From Anadara kagoshimensis (taxonomy: Eukaryota > Mollusca > Bivalvia > Arcoida > Arcidae), in assembly GCA_021292105.1 (NCBI GenBank), contig CM037864.1, forward strand, positions 40,848,514 through 40,912,513: a stretch of 64,000 nt of DNA, read 5' to 3'. The position numbers were made by a program, and so were the translations under genes. A model generated the notes under the pieces. That model searched no databases, was not told the origin of the DNA, and saw nothing but the letters and a program-made list of their open reading frames with translations. Below are positions 23,347 through 35,670 of this stretch, piece by piece. Numbering within the stretch: position 1 is the stretch's first letter; every line of letters starts with the position of its first letter.

Positions 23347-23850
23347 AATTTATAAACCATACCTTTAACAAATAACTTCTTTAATCATTAAAGATAGGTA
23401 ACCTTAATAGCATATAAAAAGGATTGCAAAAAAAAAAAAAAAAAAAAAAACAATTTCTGGTAAAAATAAAATTGTTTTCATCACAGGTTATCAGTTAAAG
23501 CAAAATTACAAATTATTGTAGTTACTGAAACTTATATTTAGATATGTTGCAAATTTTGATGTGACCTTTAGTACTAAAAACAGCATTTGCATTTTGCTTT
23601 AAAATGTATTTTTATCCTTTACATTTGTTGGAAATTCAAAATGATCTGAAGTATACTAAGTTTTTAGCATTTTATATAGTTTAAGTATTAAGGTTGAATG
23701 AAATAAATCATTAGTTTGACAACAGTTCACAGTTACAATTTTTCTAGACATCGATTTTCATATTTTATATTAGGGAAAAAAGTAGCTTCTAGGTACTTAC
23801 TAGCCTTGAATTGTAATGGTAATAATATCTAACATTTAATACAGAGAAGT

Positions 23851-24017
23851 AATGCTATGTAATGCCATGTAATGCTTAAATTACATGCATTTTTGTCTAT
23901 GTAATGCATTACATTACAATTACATGTAATGCAAAATTTAGGGCATTACACATTACATGCATTACTTTGAGAAAATGTAATGCATTACAGGGCATTACAA
24001 TTACAAATTAGCATTAC
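23851..24017. repeat. Cluster of TGTAATGCATTACA-type palindromes
   Basis: Overlapping ATTACAT and ATGTAAT heptamers, including the palindromes TGTAATGCATTACA and ATTACATGTAAT, are packed in about 165 bp. It could be the remnant of a hAT-type terminal region. Confidence 0.6.
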
Positions 24018-25992
24018 CCCATGCCTGGAAGTGGTACGCTTGTCTGCGGTGTACTGACTGTAAGCTAGCATGTTAAAGTCGCCCTGAGTGTGTGCTAGAC
24101 TATAAAACACACTCGCACTTCACATGCATACACGAAAATGTTCATAGATTAATCCATAGACATTAATAAAATAGTTTTCATCATGAAAAATTGCTGATGT
24201 GATGTTAAGCAACATATAAGCACCAAATCAACCAATTTTTTAGAAAATAAACTGGTCATTTAAGATAATCTACTCATTTTAGAGCATTTCACAAAACTAA
24301 ACTACATACTTTGTTACTAAACATTTGAATTGGTAATACTTTTATGATAAAAGAAATCTAGCTGAACAAGCACCTTCAGTAAATTACAATTAAATACCTT
24401 TCTATGAATTGCACTTATGTTCAAAGGGCCATAACTCCCAGGAAAATAAGCAAACCAACTCAGGTTGATGATATGTGCATTTCCTATCAATATTGATGCT
24501 TTGCAACAAGTTTAATAAAATAATGCCTCAGAGTTTCAGAGAATTACTCCGGACAAGAAGTGTTTGAACGGACAGATGGAAAGATCGATGGAAAGACAGA
24601 TATTCAAATTTATTAACCCTTTTTCTTTAAAAGGTGGTACTTGGTCATAGCCAATGAAACCAAGAAAAAGAAATAATAGAAGGAAATGTAAGAAACGCCA
24701 AACAACACAAGACAAGGAAAGACAGACACCTGTTGGTCACAACTTCAGATGACATTTGTTATAATGAAATGGCATTATTTTATTATGGTGATTTTGATGT
24801 ACTATTACAAAAGCCTTAACAGCCATCCTGCTTATTTTACAACTATCTGTGCATAAATTAAAAAAAAACCCAGATTATTTCAGAAAAACCCCAAAGCGTG
24901 AAGAGTTACATTTTTATTGAAACGTGTGAAATGTTAGTTCCATTGAAGCTATATCTAACAAGATATCCAAGTTTGAATCCAACAACCCACTCAAAACTAG
25001 TTAAAAAGAAGTTAAACTATAAAAAGTAATGCAGCCTAGCTGGCATCGCTTCCTAGATATTTGAGACAAGTTTTAATCACTGATCTATACCATAAACAGG
25101 TTTATAAAAATTAAATGTATTGTCAAACAACATTAACCTGTCCGCATGACCTTTCATTAAAATATTTATTATGGACTAGTACATTCATGTATAGGGAACA
25201 GTATGTATTTTGTTTATGCCATGGAAAACTGTATGTACAACCAATGTGTATGTATTAACTATGAACCCATATATTGGGTGGATCATCATATATGCATATT
25301 CCTAATAAAAGGTCAAGATGACAGGTCAATGTTGTTTGCCTATACACTCTGCAATCATCAGACAACAATAGATATATGTTCTGTATCAAACGATGATAAA
25401 TTGTGTTAACTTTTGACATTTGTATCTGTTATCAATATCATCATCCTTGTGTTTTATTGCACAACACAAAATGATCCAATTTATACCATATAAAACTGCC
25501 TTGATTATGTAACACAGAATATCTTCCTTAAGTATCAAACACCCAGAGAGAAAAAAAGAGAAAAGAAATTTAAAAGCAGTGCTGAAAATGTCCTTAAAGA
25601 CATAAAGAGAGTAAATCATGGCAGACAATTGAAAAACACCAGTTACAATAACAGAATGAATTAAGGGATTTTTTGTCCATTTTAAGTACAGCTTAAAGGC
25701 AGGTTTCAGGGAACTGAACATATTTTAGATTGGTTTTTACTAATTTTAAAATTTATAATTGTGAGCTTATTGTTTTCAAAATTAAATACATATTATTGAT
25801 GGGTTCTGGAAAACATGAGGAAATTAGCAAGCACCAGTTGCCAGCAACCCTTGCCGACAATTCTTGCAGTCCCAAAATTGCACACATAGAAAAATTGTTG
25901 CGGGACAGAAACAGATATAACAAATATTAGATGAACATCTCCGATCAAACAGAAATTTATTATGATTAGAATTTGATCATGTATTGGTAGTT
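24018..25992. other. No recognisable gene
   Basis: Contains a mollusc-style interspersed repeat around 24425-24600 (AAAGGGCCATAACTC to GACAGATGG/GACAGA). The rest is AT-rich. Confidence 0.4.
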
Positions 25993-26190
25993 TCTGTCTG
26001 GCATGTTCACCCAGAAAAAAACAGGAAAGTAGGTCAACCAAAAACAACATGGCAAAGAACAACAAAGAAAGGGAGAACACAACTGGGATAGAAGAGATGG
26101 GCATCAGCAAGGGCAGCTGCTAAAGACAGAGCATCATGGAAAAGGTGTATTTGGGCCTTATGTGCCAGTGAGCACAAAGAGGATAGGTGA
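25993..26190 (+). pseudogene. LINE ORF2 C-terminal relic
   Basis: The frame carries GQPKTTWQRTTKKG from 26032, then after an in-frame TAG WASARAAAKDRASWKRCIWALC, ending HKEDR and TGA at 26188-26190. This is the characteristic C-terminus of animal LINE ORF2 proteins (GRPKTTWRRT ... A.DR..W...V.ALC). Only this tail remains, as expected for a 5'-truncated insertion, and one stop inactivates it. Confidence 0.75.
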
Positions 26191-26814
26191 GGCGATGTTC
26201 TTTAAATAATACTAAATATGGCCTTTATTTGATTGAACATACATGTATACAGCTGTCATCATCTATGAGCATTGGCTAGGTCTTATGTAATGGTAGCAGA
26301 CTGAAATTTATTGTTAAATATTGTATATAGTTTTAATAATAGTTTATATAGTTTTAATAAATAAATTATCTGTTTTAAACTTGAAATTGTCTTGTACTGT
26401 ACTGTGATGTCTTTTGTGTCACCCTGTTTTGTGTTTGTTTACTTTGAGTTATCTTTCTTGGTTCACTGACCATATCCTTTGGTCACCTTAGGTCTATTTT
26501 CATTGGTTAATTACAAGTTGTATTTCTAGTCAGACTAAGAGTTGTTTTTAATGCAGTCAGACATAGGCTTGTTTGGGTGTGGCATTGTCCCTATAGAGAA
26601 TAGTTTCTACAGATTCATCATACACATATTTAAAAGGTGCACAATGTGAAGTTGTATTTGGCAGTCCATAGTTTTTATCATCTTTGGAACACATCCATTG
26701 ATGTAAATCATTCTATAGAAATTGTGAAATAACACCAAATAAACGATATACAACAACCCACTGGATCGTGTAATTTCTGTGAAAGAACCACGGTTACATA
26801 ATGGTAATGCAAAA
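26191..26814. other. No recognisable gene
   Basis: Probably LINE 3' untranslated sequence followed by unassigned DNA. Confidence 0.35.
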
Positions 26815-28852
26815 AACAAGAGGCCCATGGGCCTGATACGCTCACCTGATAACTAATGGCTAGCTGATAGATTTAAAGAAAACATAAATACTAAACCCCA
26901 ATGACTTTTTTTTTCATCATGATAACTGTTGTATCAATACCTACAACATTCTAGTATACATGCCTATACAAAAAGTTAATAGTTTTCAAGGTAATTAACC
27001 ATTTCAGTATTGTTTCACATCTGTGACCTTGACCTTGGAACCCATGACCTTTTTCTATACATCAAAATGATCATTGAATCTATACCTACAACATTCTAAT
27101 ATACATGCCTATACAAAAAGTTTATAGTTTTCGAGATAATTACCATTTCGGTATTGTTTCACATCTGTGACCTTGACCTTTGAACCCATGACCTTTTTCT
27201 ATACATCAAAATGATTGTTGTATCAATACCTACAACATTCTAATATACATGCCTATACAAAAAGTTTATAGTTTTCGAGATAATTAACCATTTCGGTATT
27301 GTTTCGCATCTGTGACCTTGACCTTTGAACCCATGACCTTTTTCTATACATCAAAATGATCGTTGTATCAATATCTACAACATTCTAATATACATGCCTA
27401 TACAAAAAGTTTATAGTTTTCGAGATAATTAACCATTTCAGTATTGTTTCACATCTGTGACCTTGACCTTTGAACCCATGACCTTTTTCTATACATCAAA
27501 ATGATCGTTGTATCAATACCTACAACATTCTAATATACATGCCTATACAAAATGTTTATAGTTTTCGAGATATTTAACCATTTCGGTATTGTTTCGCATC
27601 TGTGACCTTGACCTTTGAACCCATGACCTTTTTCTATACATCAAAATGATTGTTGTATCAATACCTACAACATTCTATTATACATGCCTATACAAAAACT
27701 TTATAGTTTTCGAGATAATTAACCATTTCGGTATTGTTTCACATCTGTGACCTTGACCTTTGAACCCATGACCTTTTTCTATACATCAAAATGATCTTTG
27801 TATCAATACCTACAACATTCTAATATACATGCCTATTCAAAACGTTTATAGTTTTCGAGATAATTAACCATTTCGGTATTGTTTCGCATCTGTGACCTTG
27901 ACCTTTGAACCTATGACCTTTTTCTATACATCAAAATGATCGTTGTATCAATATCTACAACATTCTAATATACATGCCTATACAAAAAGTTTATAGTTTT
28001 CGAGATAATTAACCATTTTGGTATTGTTTCACATCTGTGACCTTGACCTTTGAACCCATGACCTTTTTCTATACATCAAAATGATCGTTGTATCAATACC
28101 TACAACATTCTAATATACATGCCTATACAAAATGTTTATAGTTTTCGAGATAATTAACCATTTCCGTATTGTTTCGCATCTGTGACCTTGACCTTTGAAC
28201 CCATGACCTTTTCTATACATCAAAATGATCGTTGTATCAATACCTACAACATTCTAATATACATGCCTATACAAAAAGTTTATAGTTTTCGAGATAATAA
28301 TTATAATCAGAGGTAAAAAAAATTAGGTCACGACCTTCACAATTGACCTTGACCTCATTTTCAAGATACTAACAAGAAGATGTCAAAACTGAAAACCCCA
28401 TGTCATTATCTGGTCAAATAGTCAAGTTATAACAATTTGAAGCTATTTTACGATTTTTTCAAAATTTGACGCAAAAACGCGTAACCTATTTTTTATCCGA
28501 ATTTTACAAAATGAACAAACTATAGGCTTAAGACCCTAGAGAAGTCAAATATCACATCAGATTTTTTCTCCAATCAGTACTTTCGGAGAAGAAGATTTTT
28601 TAAGATTTTTGCACCCCTAGGTCACCTTGACCTAGTTATGGTAGCCATGGCAACGCCACGAACAAATCTGAATTGCACCGGCCCATATATACTTCTGACA
28701 AAGTTTCATTAAAAACTGTCTGGTAGTTTCAGAGGAGAAGTCGAAAATAGGTGTTAACGACGCACACACGCACACACGCACACACGCACACACGCACATA
28801 CACACGCTGCGCTATGCCATAAGCTCACATGACCTTCGGTCAGGTGAGCTAA
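26815..28852 (+). mobile_element. Pearl-like element E3
   Basis: Head AACAAGAGGCCCATGGGCC. The core at about 26930-28290 has nine 145-bp monomers, each with TGACCTTGACC (the first at 27022 and then every 144-145 bp). The tail at 28300-28852 has a CACACACACG microsatellite and hairpin AGCTCACATGACC / GGTCAGGTGAGCT. Alternate monomers read TTTCACATC and TTTCGCATC from 27166 on, an incipient dimer. No coding sequence. Confidence 0.85.
28641..28654. promoter_or_regulatory. RFX X-box-like palindrome
   Basis: GTAGCCATGGCAAC fits the two-half-site X-box bound by RFX factors. It lies in the tail of E3. The E4 tail has GTAGCCATAGCAAC at 46773-46786. Confidence 0.35.
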
Positions 28853-31379
28853 TAATGGAAGCTTTTCTCCGTTTTAAACTCATACATCACAAAAAATATG
28901 TATTGCAATACATATTTAGCCATAATCGTTGCAGCTCTCCTGTTGATAATTTGGATATGATACTTAAGTATTTGAGATGTTTCATTTTAAGCAGACATGT
29001 TTTATTGCAAGACAAAACATACTATTTTAGTGGTGACATAAATTTGTACAAGGAACCAATTCCATTACAAATTTAATTGACACAACAGAAATTAAAGCCA
29101 AGAAAAAATTAACCACATCATATCCTGTTGCTTATTTAGGATAAGATAATTTTGAAAAGTGGATTTTAATTTGCCATTTCTTTCATTTTTTCAGTTCACA
29201 GCTTATTTTAACTTTAAATATTCATATGTGCCCCTCATCCTTTAAATTTAACTGCATTAAGAATGCACGGATATTGTCAATTTTAATTTGTGCTCTTGTA
29301 CCAAATTGCAATATGATACGACAACCTTGTATTAAAATTGCTATATTATTATGTACGGTAATTATTTTTGACACAGCACTTAGATAGCACTTAATACTCC
29401 ATAAAATACATCACTCAAGCCACAAGGTCTGGTCTAGAATGTCGTCAGAATTAAACAATGTGATATATTAGGGTATGATTGGGTTTGACATGTACACATG
29501 TACAAAGAACCTTATAAAATTATCGTCACTAATGTAACATTACCAAAGTTAAGATCCATTTTTGTGAAGTGCTTGTCAGTCGAACACAAAATGAACTACC
29601 GGTAACTATTACTGTATTTTTCACACCATTGGAAGTCGTCAGGCTGATCGATATGAAAATTTGTATGTACAGGAACCATTATGGCCAAAGTTTGGCACTG
29701 TCTCAAAAAATACATCACAATGCTTTGCCAAACTGAATCATGGTACACAATGTTGTGGCATACTGGTACCTAAATGCACCAGCAGTATATAAACATTATT
29801 AGTTTTTAAACCCAGTAAAGATGTTTTCACTTATATGGAGTAGGATCACAAATAGTGAGGAACTGGGTGTCCAGAGAAAACCACCAACCTTCAGCAAGGA
29901 GACTGACAAACTTTCTCACTAGGATCTGTCCATAAGTGGGATTTGACTCATCATCGAAAACAAAAAATGTCCGACTGGCGATTTTTCACGTCGGTCAAAA
30001 TAAATTTTTGTCGGACATGTCTGGCAAATATGACCGTTTCCGGACCTCATCATTTGAGTCTAGTTTAGGTGAGAAGCACTGTAATTTGTAAATGTGCACT
30101 TTAGACGATTTGGTCACTAAAGCCCCAAGGTTGATGAGGAAGGCTAATAACATGCAGGTAGCAATTTTCTCCAAATATTCATGGTCAAAGGTCAAGGTCA
30201 CTAACATAGTGTCCCATTTAAAAGATCAGGCAAACCAGATAAAATTAACCTAAGAAAAAAAACCTTTCCAAATAGCATGACAAATATCTTTGTTTTTCAC
30301 AAATTTGATGAAAATTAACTAAAACCTGAGGATATGTCCTTGTCATGTCAAAATATTTGTTTTTTTCAGAGACATTATTTCACAATTAATGTATGTTCCC
30401 ATGAGGATTACAAAAACTGTTAAAAACTGAAGCTATACTGTTGATTTTATTCCATTTAGAGAACAATTTGTGTCATTTTAAAAAATGTAGTTGTCAAGAA
30501 AAAGACAAGAAATCAATCTTAAAAAATGAAAAATCAATATGCAAATTTAATCTCCATAGCGATTATAAACTGAAGATGCTGTCTATTGGTAATTGTAAAC
30601 TGCCTAATGATGGAAGATTTGAAGTTAAATCTATGACAAAAGAATAATGAGTGGGCAAATAAGAAAACAGGGTTTAACATTCAATCAAGACTACCTGACT
30701 TATATTGAGATGTCACCATAAATATACCCATTTGCAATGTGCTTATTAATTACAATGAGCGGAAAGAGTTATATGCCTACCATAATAATTAAGGCATCAA
30801 TTATCCAGTCCCATCTGATGCACTAAAATGAACAGTGATAATTCAGAGTAAAAAAGTTTAAAACTGTTTAAATGCTGTAAAACTTTACAAAATCAATGAA
30901 AATCTAGTTAAATTTCAAGGCTGTTTGTCTGTGCACAGTATCTTAAGACTTTCAAATTCTCACACTGAAATTGAAATTTCCGGTGTGTAAGCGAAGTTGC
31001 AGATTTGATTTTTTAGGGGTTTTACTTTTAAAAGTCTGGGCTGGGTAATTGATGGATCGACGGCCATGCCCACAATGTTCCAACAAAGGTCAGGCATGCT
31101 TGAATTACACACAAAAGGAAAAAAACAGGGCCTGAATTGTGCCACTCAATGATGTTACTGACACTAGTAAGTCATTAATTGTTATGACACTGCTTTGGTA
31201 TCGTGATGGCGGCCAGTGTTAGAAACATATGAGGCTTGGCCGGCAATACATCAATTTGACCCAGATCTGAGACAAGTCCAGTGGATGGTAACATAGTTTT
31301 ACATTTCAGGAAAAATCAGTTTTACATGTATTGTCAAAATTCAAAGTTTGATTATCAATGATATTTTATCAATTTTTTA
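28853..31379. other. No gene; one SINE domain
   Basis: 29850-29935 holds a reverse-strand SINE central domain (CCAGAGAAAACCACCAACC, then CAAACTTTCTCAC). The rest is AT-rich with no supported coding sequence. Confidence 0.4.
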
Positions 31380-31570
31380 AATTTTTTTTTATATATATCA
31401 CTTTTTTCTTTTTTATTATTCATATTTATTTCCTAAAGTATGCCAATCTTAAACGTCTATCATATTTCTCATCAGATTTTATGAAATTTGCCATTTTTTA
31501 GGCTAAAGACACTAGAAAAGCTTAATATATCAAATCAGATTTGTCTTCAATGATTGATAGTATCGGGGCT
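31380..31570 (+). repeat. Degenerate pearl-like tail
   Basis: AGGCTAAAGACACTAGAAAAG and ATCAAATCAGATTTGTC correspond to the E3/E4 tail (AGGCTTAAGACCCTAGAGAAG, ATCACATCAGATTTTTTC). Only part of the tail is present. Confidence 0.45.
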
Positions 31571-31939
31571 CTTAACTGACCCAGAATGTGCTGGGGGCAC
31601 CTGGAAATTCCACTTATGACCCACATAACAATCTTCTCCCGACGGGTTCTAGATTACAGTATTCATGACCTGGATCACCCATAAATTTACAAATTCTGAA
31701 ACTAGTGATTTTACAATTTTGAAAATAAGGCAACAAATGTGGTGCCGAATTGCATAATATGACTTTTAATACATGAAGTGAATAAAATAACAAATGCTTT
31801 AAAATATAGTCACATTTTAAACATATTTCAGAACTGCCAACCCCTGGGCAACTATTCAGTAAGATCAAAGACATTTTTCAGTAAGATTGCACCAGTTTCC
31901 GTAAGATTTTACAAAAGTCAGTTTTTATCAAATAGATGT

Positions 31940-32205
31940 GTTTTAATTAGACTGTTAAGGCTACAAAATCACCTAAATCACACTCTTTATGTTTTTTTTG
32001 AGTTTATATGAATATCGTCAATATCGCCATGTGCGATATTTAGATCAACTAGACTTTTACTGCAATTGACGAAAAAATCTCCCTTTTTGCTCTGTTTTAT
32101 GAAAGACCATGTTGAAAAATACGTCGGTTTAGCTTTTGGGCATATTGTTCTTTTTTTTCTGAGCGACTCTCCATAATACGCCAGATCTGCTTTGCGTTTT
32201 CTCAT
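31940..32205 (-). pseudogene. BED-type zinc finger fragment
   Basis: From an ATG at 32205 the minus strand encodes a basic start (MRKRKAD ... LRKKRT), then FFVNCSKSLVDLNIAHGDID, and after a slip in an A-run SKKHKE. This matches the layout of BED-type fingers of hAT-related and ZBED-like proteins (C..C..DF...HGG..DI..H...KKHK). One Cys and one His of the finger are missing and the A-run shifts the frame, so it looks inactivated. No transposase catalytic region follows. Confidence 0.45.
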
Positions 32206-32588
32206 TTTTGAGATGTAACAGTTACCGCGAGAAACTTTTAAATCACACAGGTGCTTGATTATTACGCTTCAGAATGTCTTTAAAATGCTTTACTATCAAA
32301 CGCTCTCCCGACTTTGCGTAACGACAGTGATCGCTGGCTATCTTTTTAATGCTTTATTGTAATCTGCATGCGTTTCCAGGACAGTTTTCTAAAACATGGT
32401 TTGGCAGGTCTGATATTTTAGCGACCTATCTACAACTATAATGATTATGAAGCCATAACACTGGTAATAATACTCACATCATGTTGAAAGACAGGTGTCG
32501 GATTACTTTGGTTTTAATCCAATTATTTACAAAGGATCCCTTAAAATCATCTGGATATGTTTTTCAATTTGTATAAAAAATTGTTTTT

Positions 32589-33105
32589 TATGAAATGGTT
32601 ATTGCCCTATACGTGTCAATAACAAATGTGTTATTACCACATATTTTTAAACCCGTATTTTACAGTCTATGCTACGCTAAGCTAAGCCTTTGGCCAGGTG
32701 AGCTAATAAAGTATGAAGTGGTTATTGCCCAGTACGTGTCAATAACAAATGTGTTATTACCACATATTTTTTATACCCCTATTTTATAGTCTACATGTAA
32801 ATGGGCTTTATAACTTTATGATTGGCTGTAAATATATCAATTTAGTTATAATCAATAGAAATTTGTCATATTTGGATGCAAAAACATAAATATGGTTTTC
32901 GATCTGCCATTTTGTTTTCGTCATACGGTCAAATCGTTTTTTGCAGTTCATCAGATCAAAGATCGATCATGAATCATTTAGACAGCAACTTTTTGGAAAA
33001 ATATCAATAAAATTTTGTTTTAATTCAAAATTGGACTATTTGATCCTATTCAATTGATGTATGCGTACGGTTATATGGGTATAAAAAATATGTGGTAATA
33101 ACATC
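32589..33105. repeat. Direct and inverted GTTATTACCACAT repeats
   Basis: About 80 bp at 32589-32669 are repeated at 32712-32790 (GGTTATTGCCC to GTTATTACCACATATTTTT). An inverted copy (GGGTATAAAAAATATGTGG) lies at 33078-33105. Between the direct copies is a pearl-like tail end (GGCCAGGTGAGCTAA, 32690-32705). Confidence 0.65.
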
Positions 33106-34039
33106 TGCCTTTTTTAACTTAAGCCTCTGGGACCTAATTATTTACTTTTGCATGCTACAATGTACACATCAAAGTCAACAGAGGTATTCCCAATATGTAC
33201 TATAAAAGAACATTTGGTCAAATCCACCCAACTTATTGTGGTTTGTAGGCTGTAGAAGCTAGGTAACCATTAAATCTTCATTTGTAAATTTGAGGCCAGA
33301 AAGAAGGTATTTTACATGTAGACTTTGATTAATACTATAAGATCCACCAGAGGTGGGTGTGCTTAACAAGTGAGCATGGTAGGAGGCTATATAGTGCATG
33401 CTGCACCAAAACATTTTTAAAATTTAAAGACATAATAATGCATTTTGGAGCATTTTAATGAACTAATAAATAATTAAATATAATGTTTTGAAACCCCTTG
33501 GACCCTCCTGAAAATGGGCCTGATTTTGAAACCCCCCTCCCCCTCTCTGGCTTTAGTACTGTAAAGGAATCTATATAAAGTGGTTTTCCTTTTTAAGTTA
33601 TCATGATCCTGTCTGGTTTTATTTCTATTGCCATCAATAGAAGATATTCCCACATTGACTACTCTAGAATTAATTCAGCTTCAAACATACTTTTTTAAAA
33701 ATTAATTTGCACAGGTTATATTCATATGCCTGAATCAAAATATACGTTAAATTTCAACTTTATTTTTTTTTTTTTTTTAAATCATTTACCATTTTTCAAT
33801 ATTATCTTATGTTTTAAGTATGATAAGACACATATTGGCTTCCGTTTTGATAAAAAATTTATACGTAAAAATCTTACCCCTAGGAGATGTGCAGATGCTA
33901 AATGACAAATCGGACTGAAACACTACTTAGGACACCATATTCCCCAGTCACAGTATACTGATACAGAATGAACCAGTTGATATTCTGTCCTTTTAATACC
34001 AAGCACTATCAAGAGTGTTTTATTTCCAATTGCCACCAG
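33106..34039. other. No recognisable gene; repeat fragment at the right
   Basis: 33826-33945 (GGCTTCCGTTTTGATAAAAA...) is homologous to 59417-59530. The rest is unassigned, with poly-T near 33763. Confidence 0.4.
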
Positions 34040-35118
34040 TAAAGAATGGAACAATCTAGAGGATTAGTTCCGAATTCATTCGGAACATCCTCTGGATGTG
34101 AAATGATAAAGGCGACAACTTTTCCCTTTTTAGCAGCATATTCTTGCATCTTGGGAACCTTGAAAACTACTCGATAGATTTTGATAAAAATTTCTGAGGT
34201 TATGGAGTCTAATGCGATCTAGCTATCTAACTTGGTGAAATTTTTGGGAAAAATCGGTATCACACTTAATTTTATGGTCAAAAATGCAAAAAATGGATTT
34301 TTCAGAAAACAGTCAAGTTTAACGCACTCCCGTTGAATAACCGTTCATTGTACGAAAAAGTCGTCCATTGACCGAAAAAAGTTTAAGGTCTCACGAAAAA
34401 AACGGTATTTTTATATTTTTTCTATCTTGTACACAAAATCCACAATAAGTGTTTAAAGTCCACAGTGTATGAACGGAACTGTACGCAAAAAGGTAGCTAC
34501 TGTTCGGCGAAGCGAGAGACAATGAGGTCAACGAGTAAATTGTTTCTTATTTTCTTGTTGCGTAAATAGCAACTCAAAATCAAATACGGTAAATAAGCAG
34601 TTGTTCTCTATCTTCTTCTTGGGCGTATTTGTATGTTTTAGAATCTCAAAATAAATTAAATATTCCATAAAGAACAGTCATGAACACGTATTTGAGCATT
34701 ACTTGGCCTATCTAAAATGTAGATTTATGCTCATTTATTCGAAAATATCCAAGAACTTTAAAATACATGATGAAAACAAACCTTTTTTCAATCAGTCTAT
34801 ATAGTTACAAAATCTACTTTGGCACTGAAACATTCAAAATATTGATTCAAACGACATGACTGACAAGATGTTACTGTACCGGTAGTTTATATTTTGTCTG
34901 TACCGGTAGTGAGTTTCTAGTAACAGAAACACTGTACCGGTAGTTTTATTGTGATACGTTAACTTCAGTCTCTCTGAGATACTGGGGAAATTTCTCTTTT
35001 TTCCAGTCAGAGATTTTTAGTACATGTACTTTTATGCTTATTATGCTACCATATGATTTTATCTAATTAGTTGTATAAGTATTATGGTAATACAGCCACC
35101 ACGCCCTTTTAAACATAA

Positions 35119-35460
35119 CTCGTGTGGTAGCTTAGTTGGTAGAGTGCTCGCTCCGTAAGTGGGAGTCGTTGCTTCGAACCCCGACCAGGTCTGACCCAAA
35201 AGTGGGAAGTGACTGTTTTTTCGCCAACCACTCGGCATTACGAAATGAAAGTCACGGTTCTTTCGGATGGGAACTTAAAATAAACGAGGTCCCGTGTCAT
35301 GGTAGGCTTGGCGCGATAAAAAACCCTTGTAAATTGCCATCGGTGCAACGCACAGACAAATTTATGCACCTTCACCTATAGCTAGCGATTTCTTGATATA
35401 AGTGAAATATTCATGACTGGGACGTAGAACACATTTACTCAACTTCTCTTAAACTTGTGA
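35119..35460 (+). mobile_element. tRNA-derived SINE
   Basis: The head GTGTGGTAGCTTAGTTGG with CTCGCTCCGTAAGTG and GCTTCGAACCCCGACC resembles a Thr-type tRNA. The body contains GAAATGAAAGTCACGGTTC and ATGCACCTTCACCTATAG, as in the copies at 16560-16896 and 52252-52600. It is nested in the CACAGTG element. Confidence 0.8.
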
Positions 35461-35670
35461 TATTGCTTTGGCCAAAAAAAGATAGTCGTAAAATAATATA
35501 CTTTCATTTACACGGATGGTTTCTTACCATTGTTGTTACTGCAAATAATCTTCATACATTTTTATTTTTTAGACATTGAGCTTGAACTTAAGTTTAGAAC
35601 TACTCGCACCTTAAAGTCGTCCTGAGTGTGCACTAGTACAATGAAAACCATAAACTTTAAGTTAACTTAA

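Noticed and set aside
25386-25721. 111-codon minus-strand frame with hydrophobic stretches
   Set aside because: AT-rich hydrophobic translation with no family pattern, no repeat of the frame elsewhere and no splice context.
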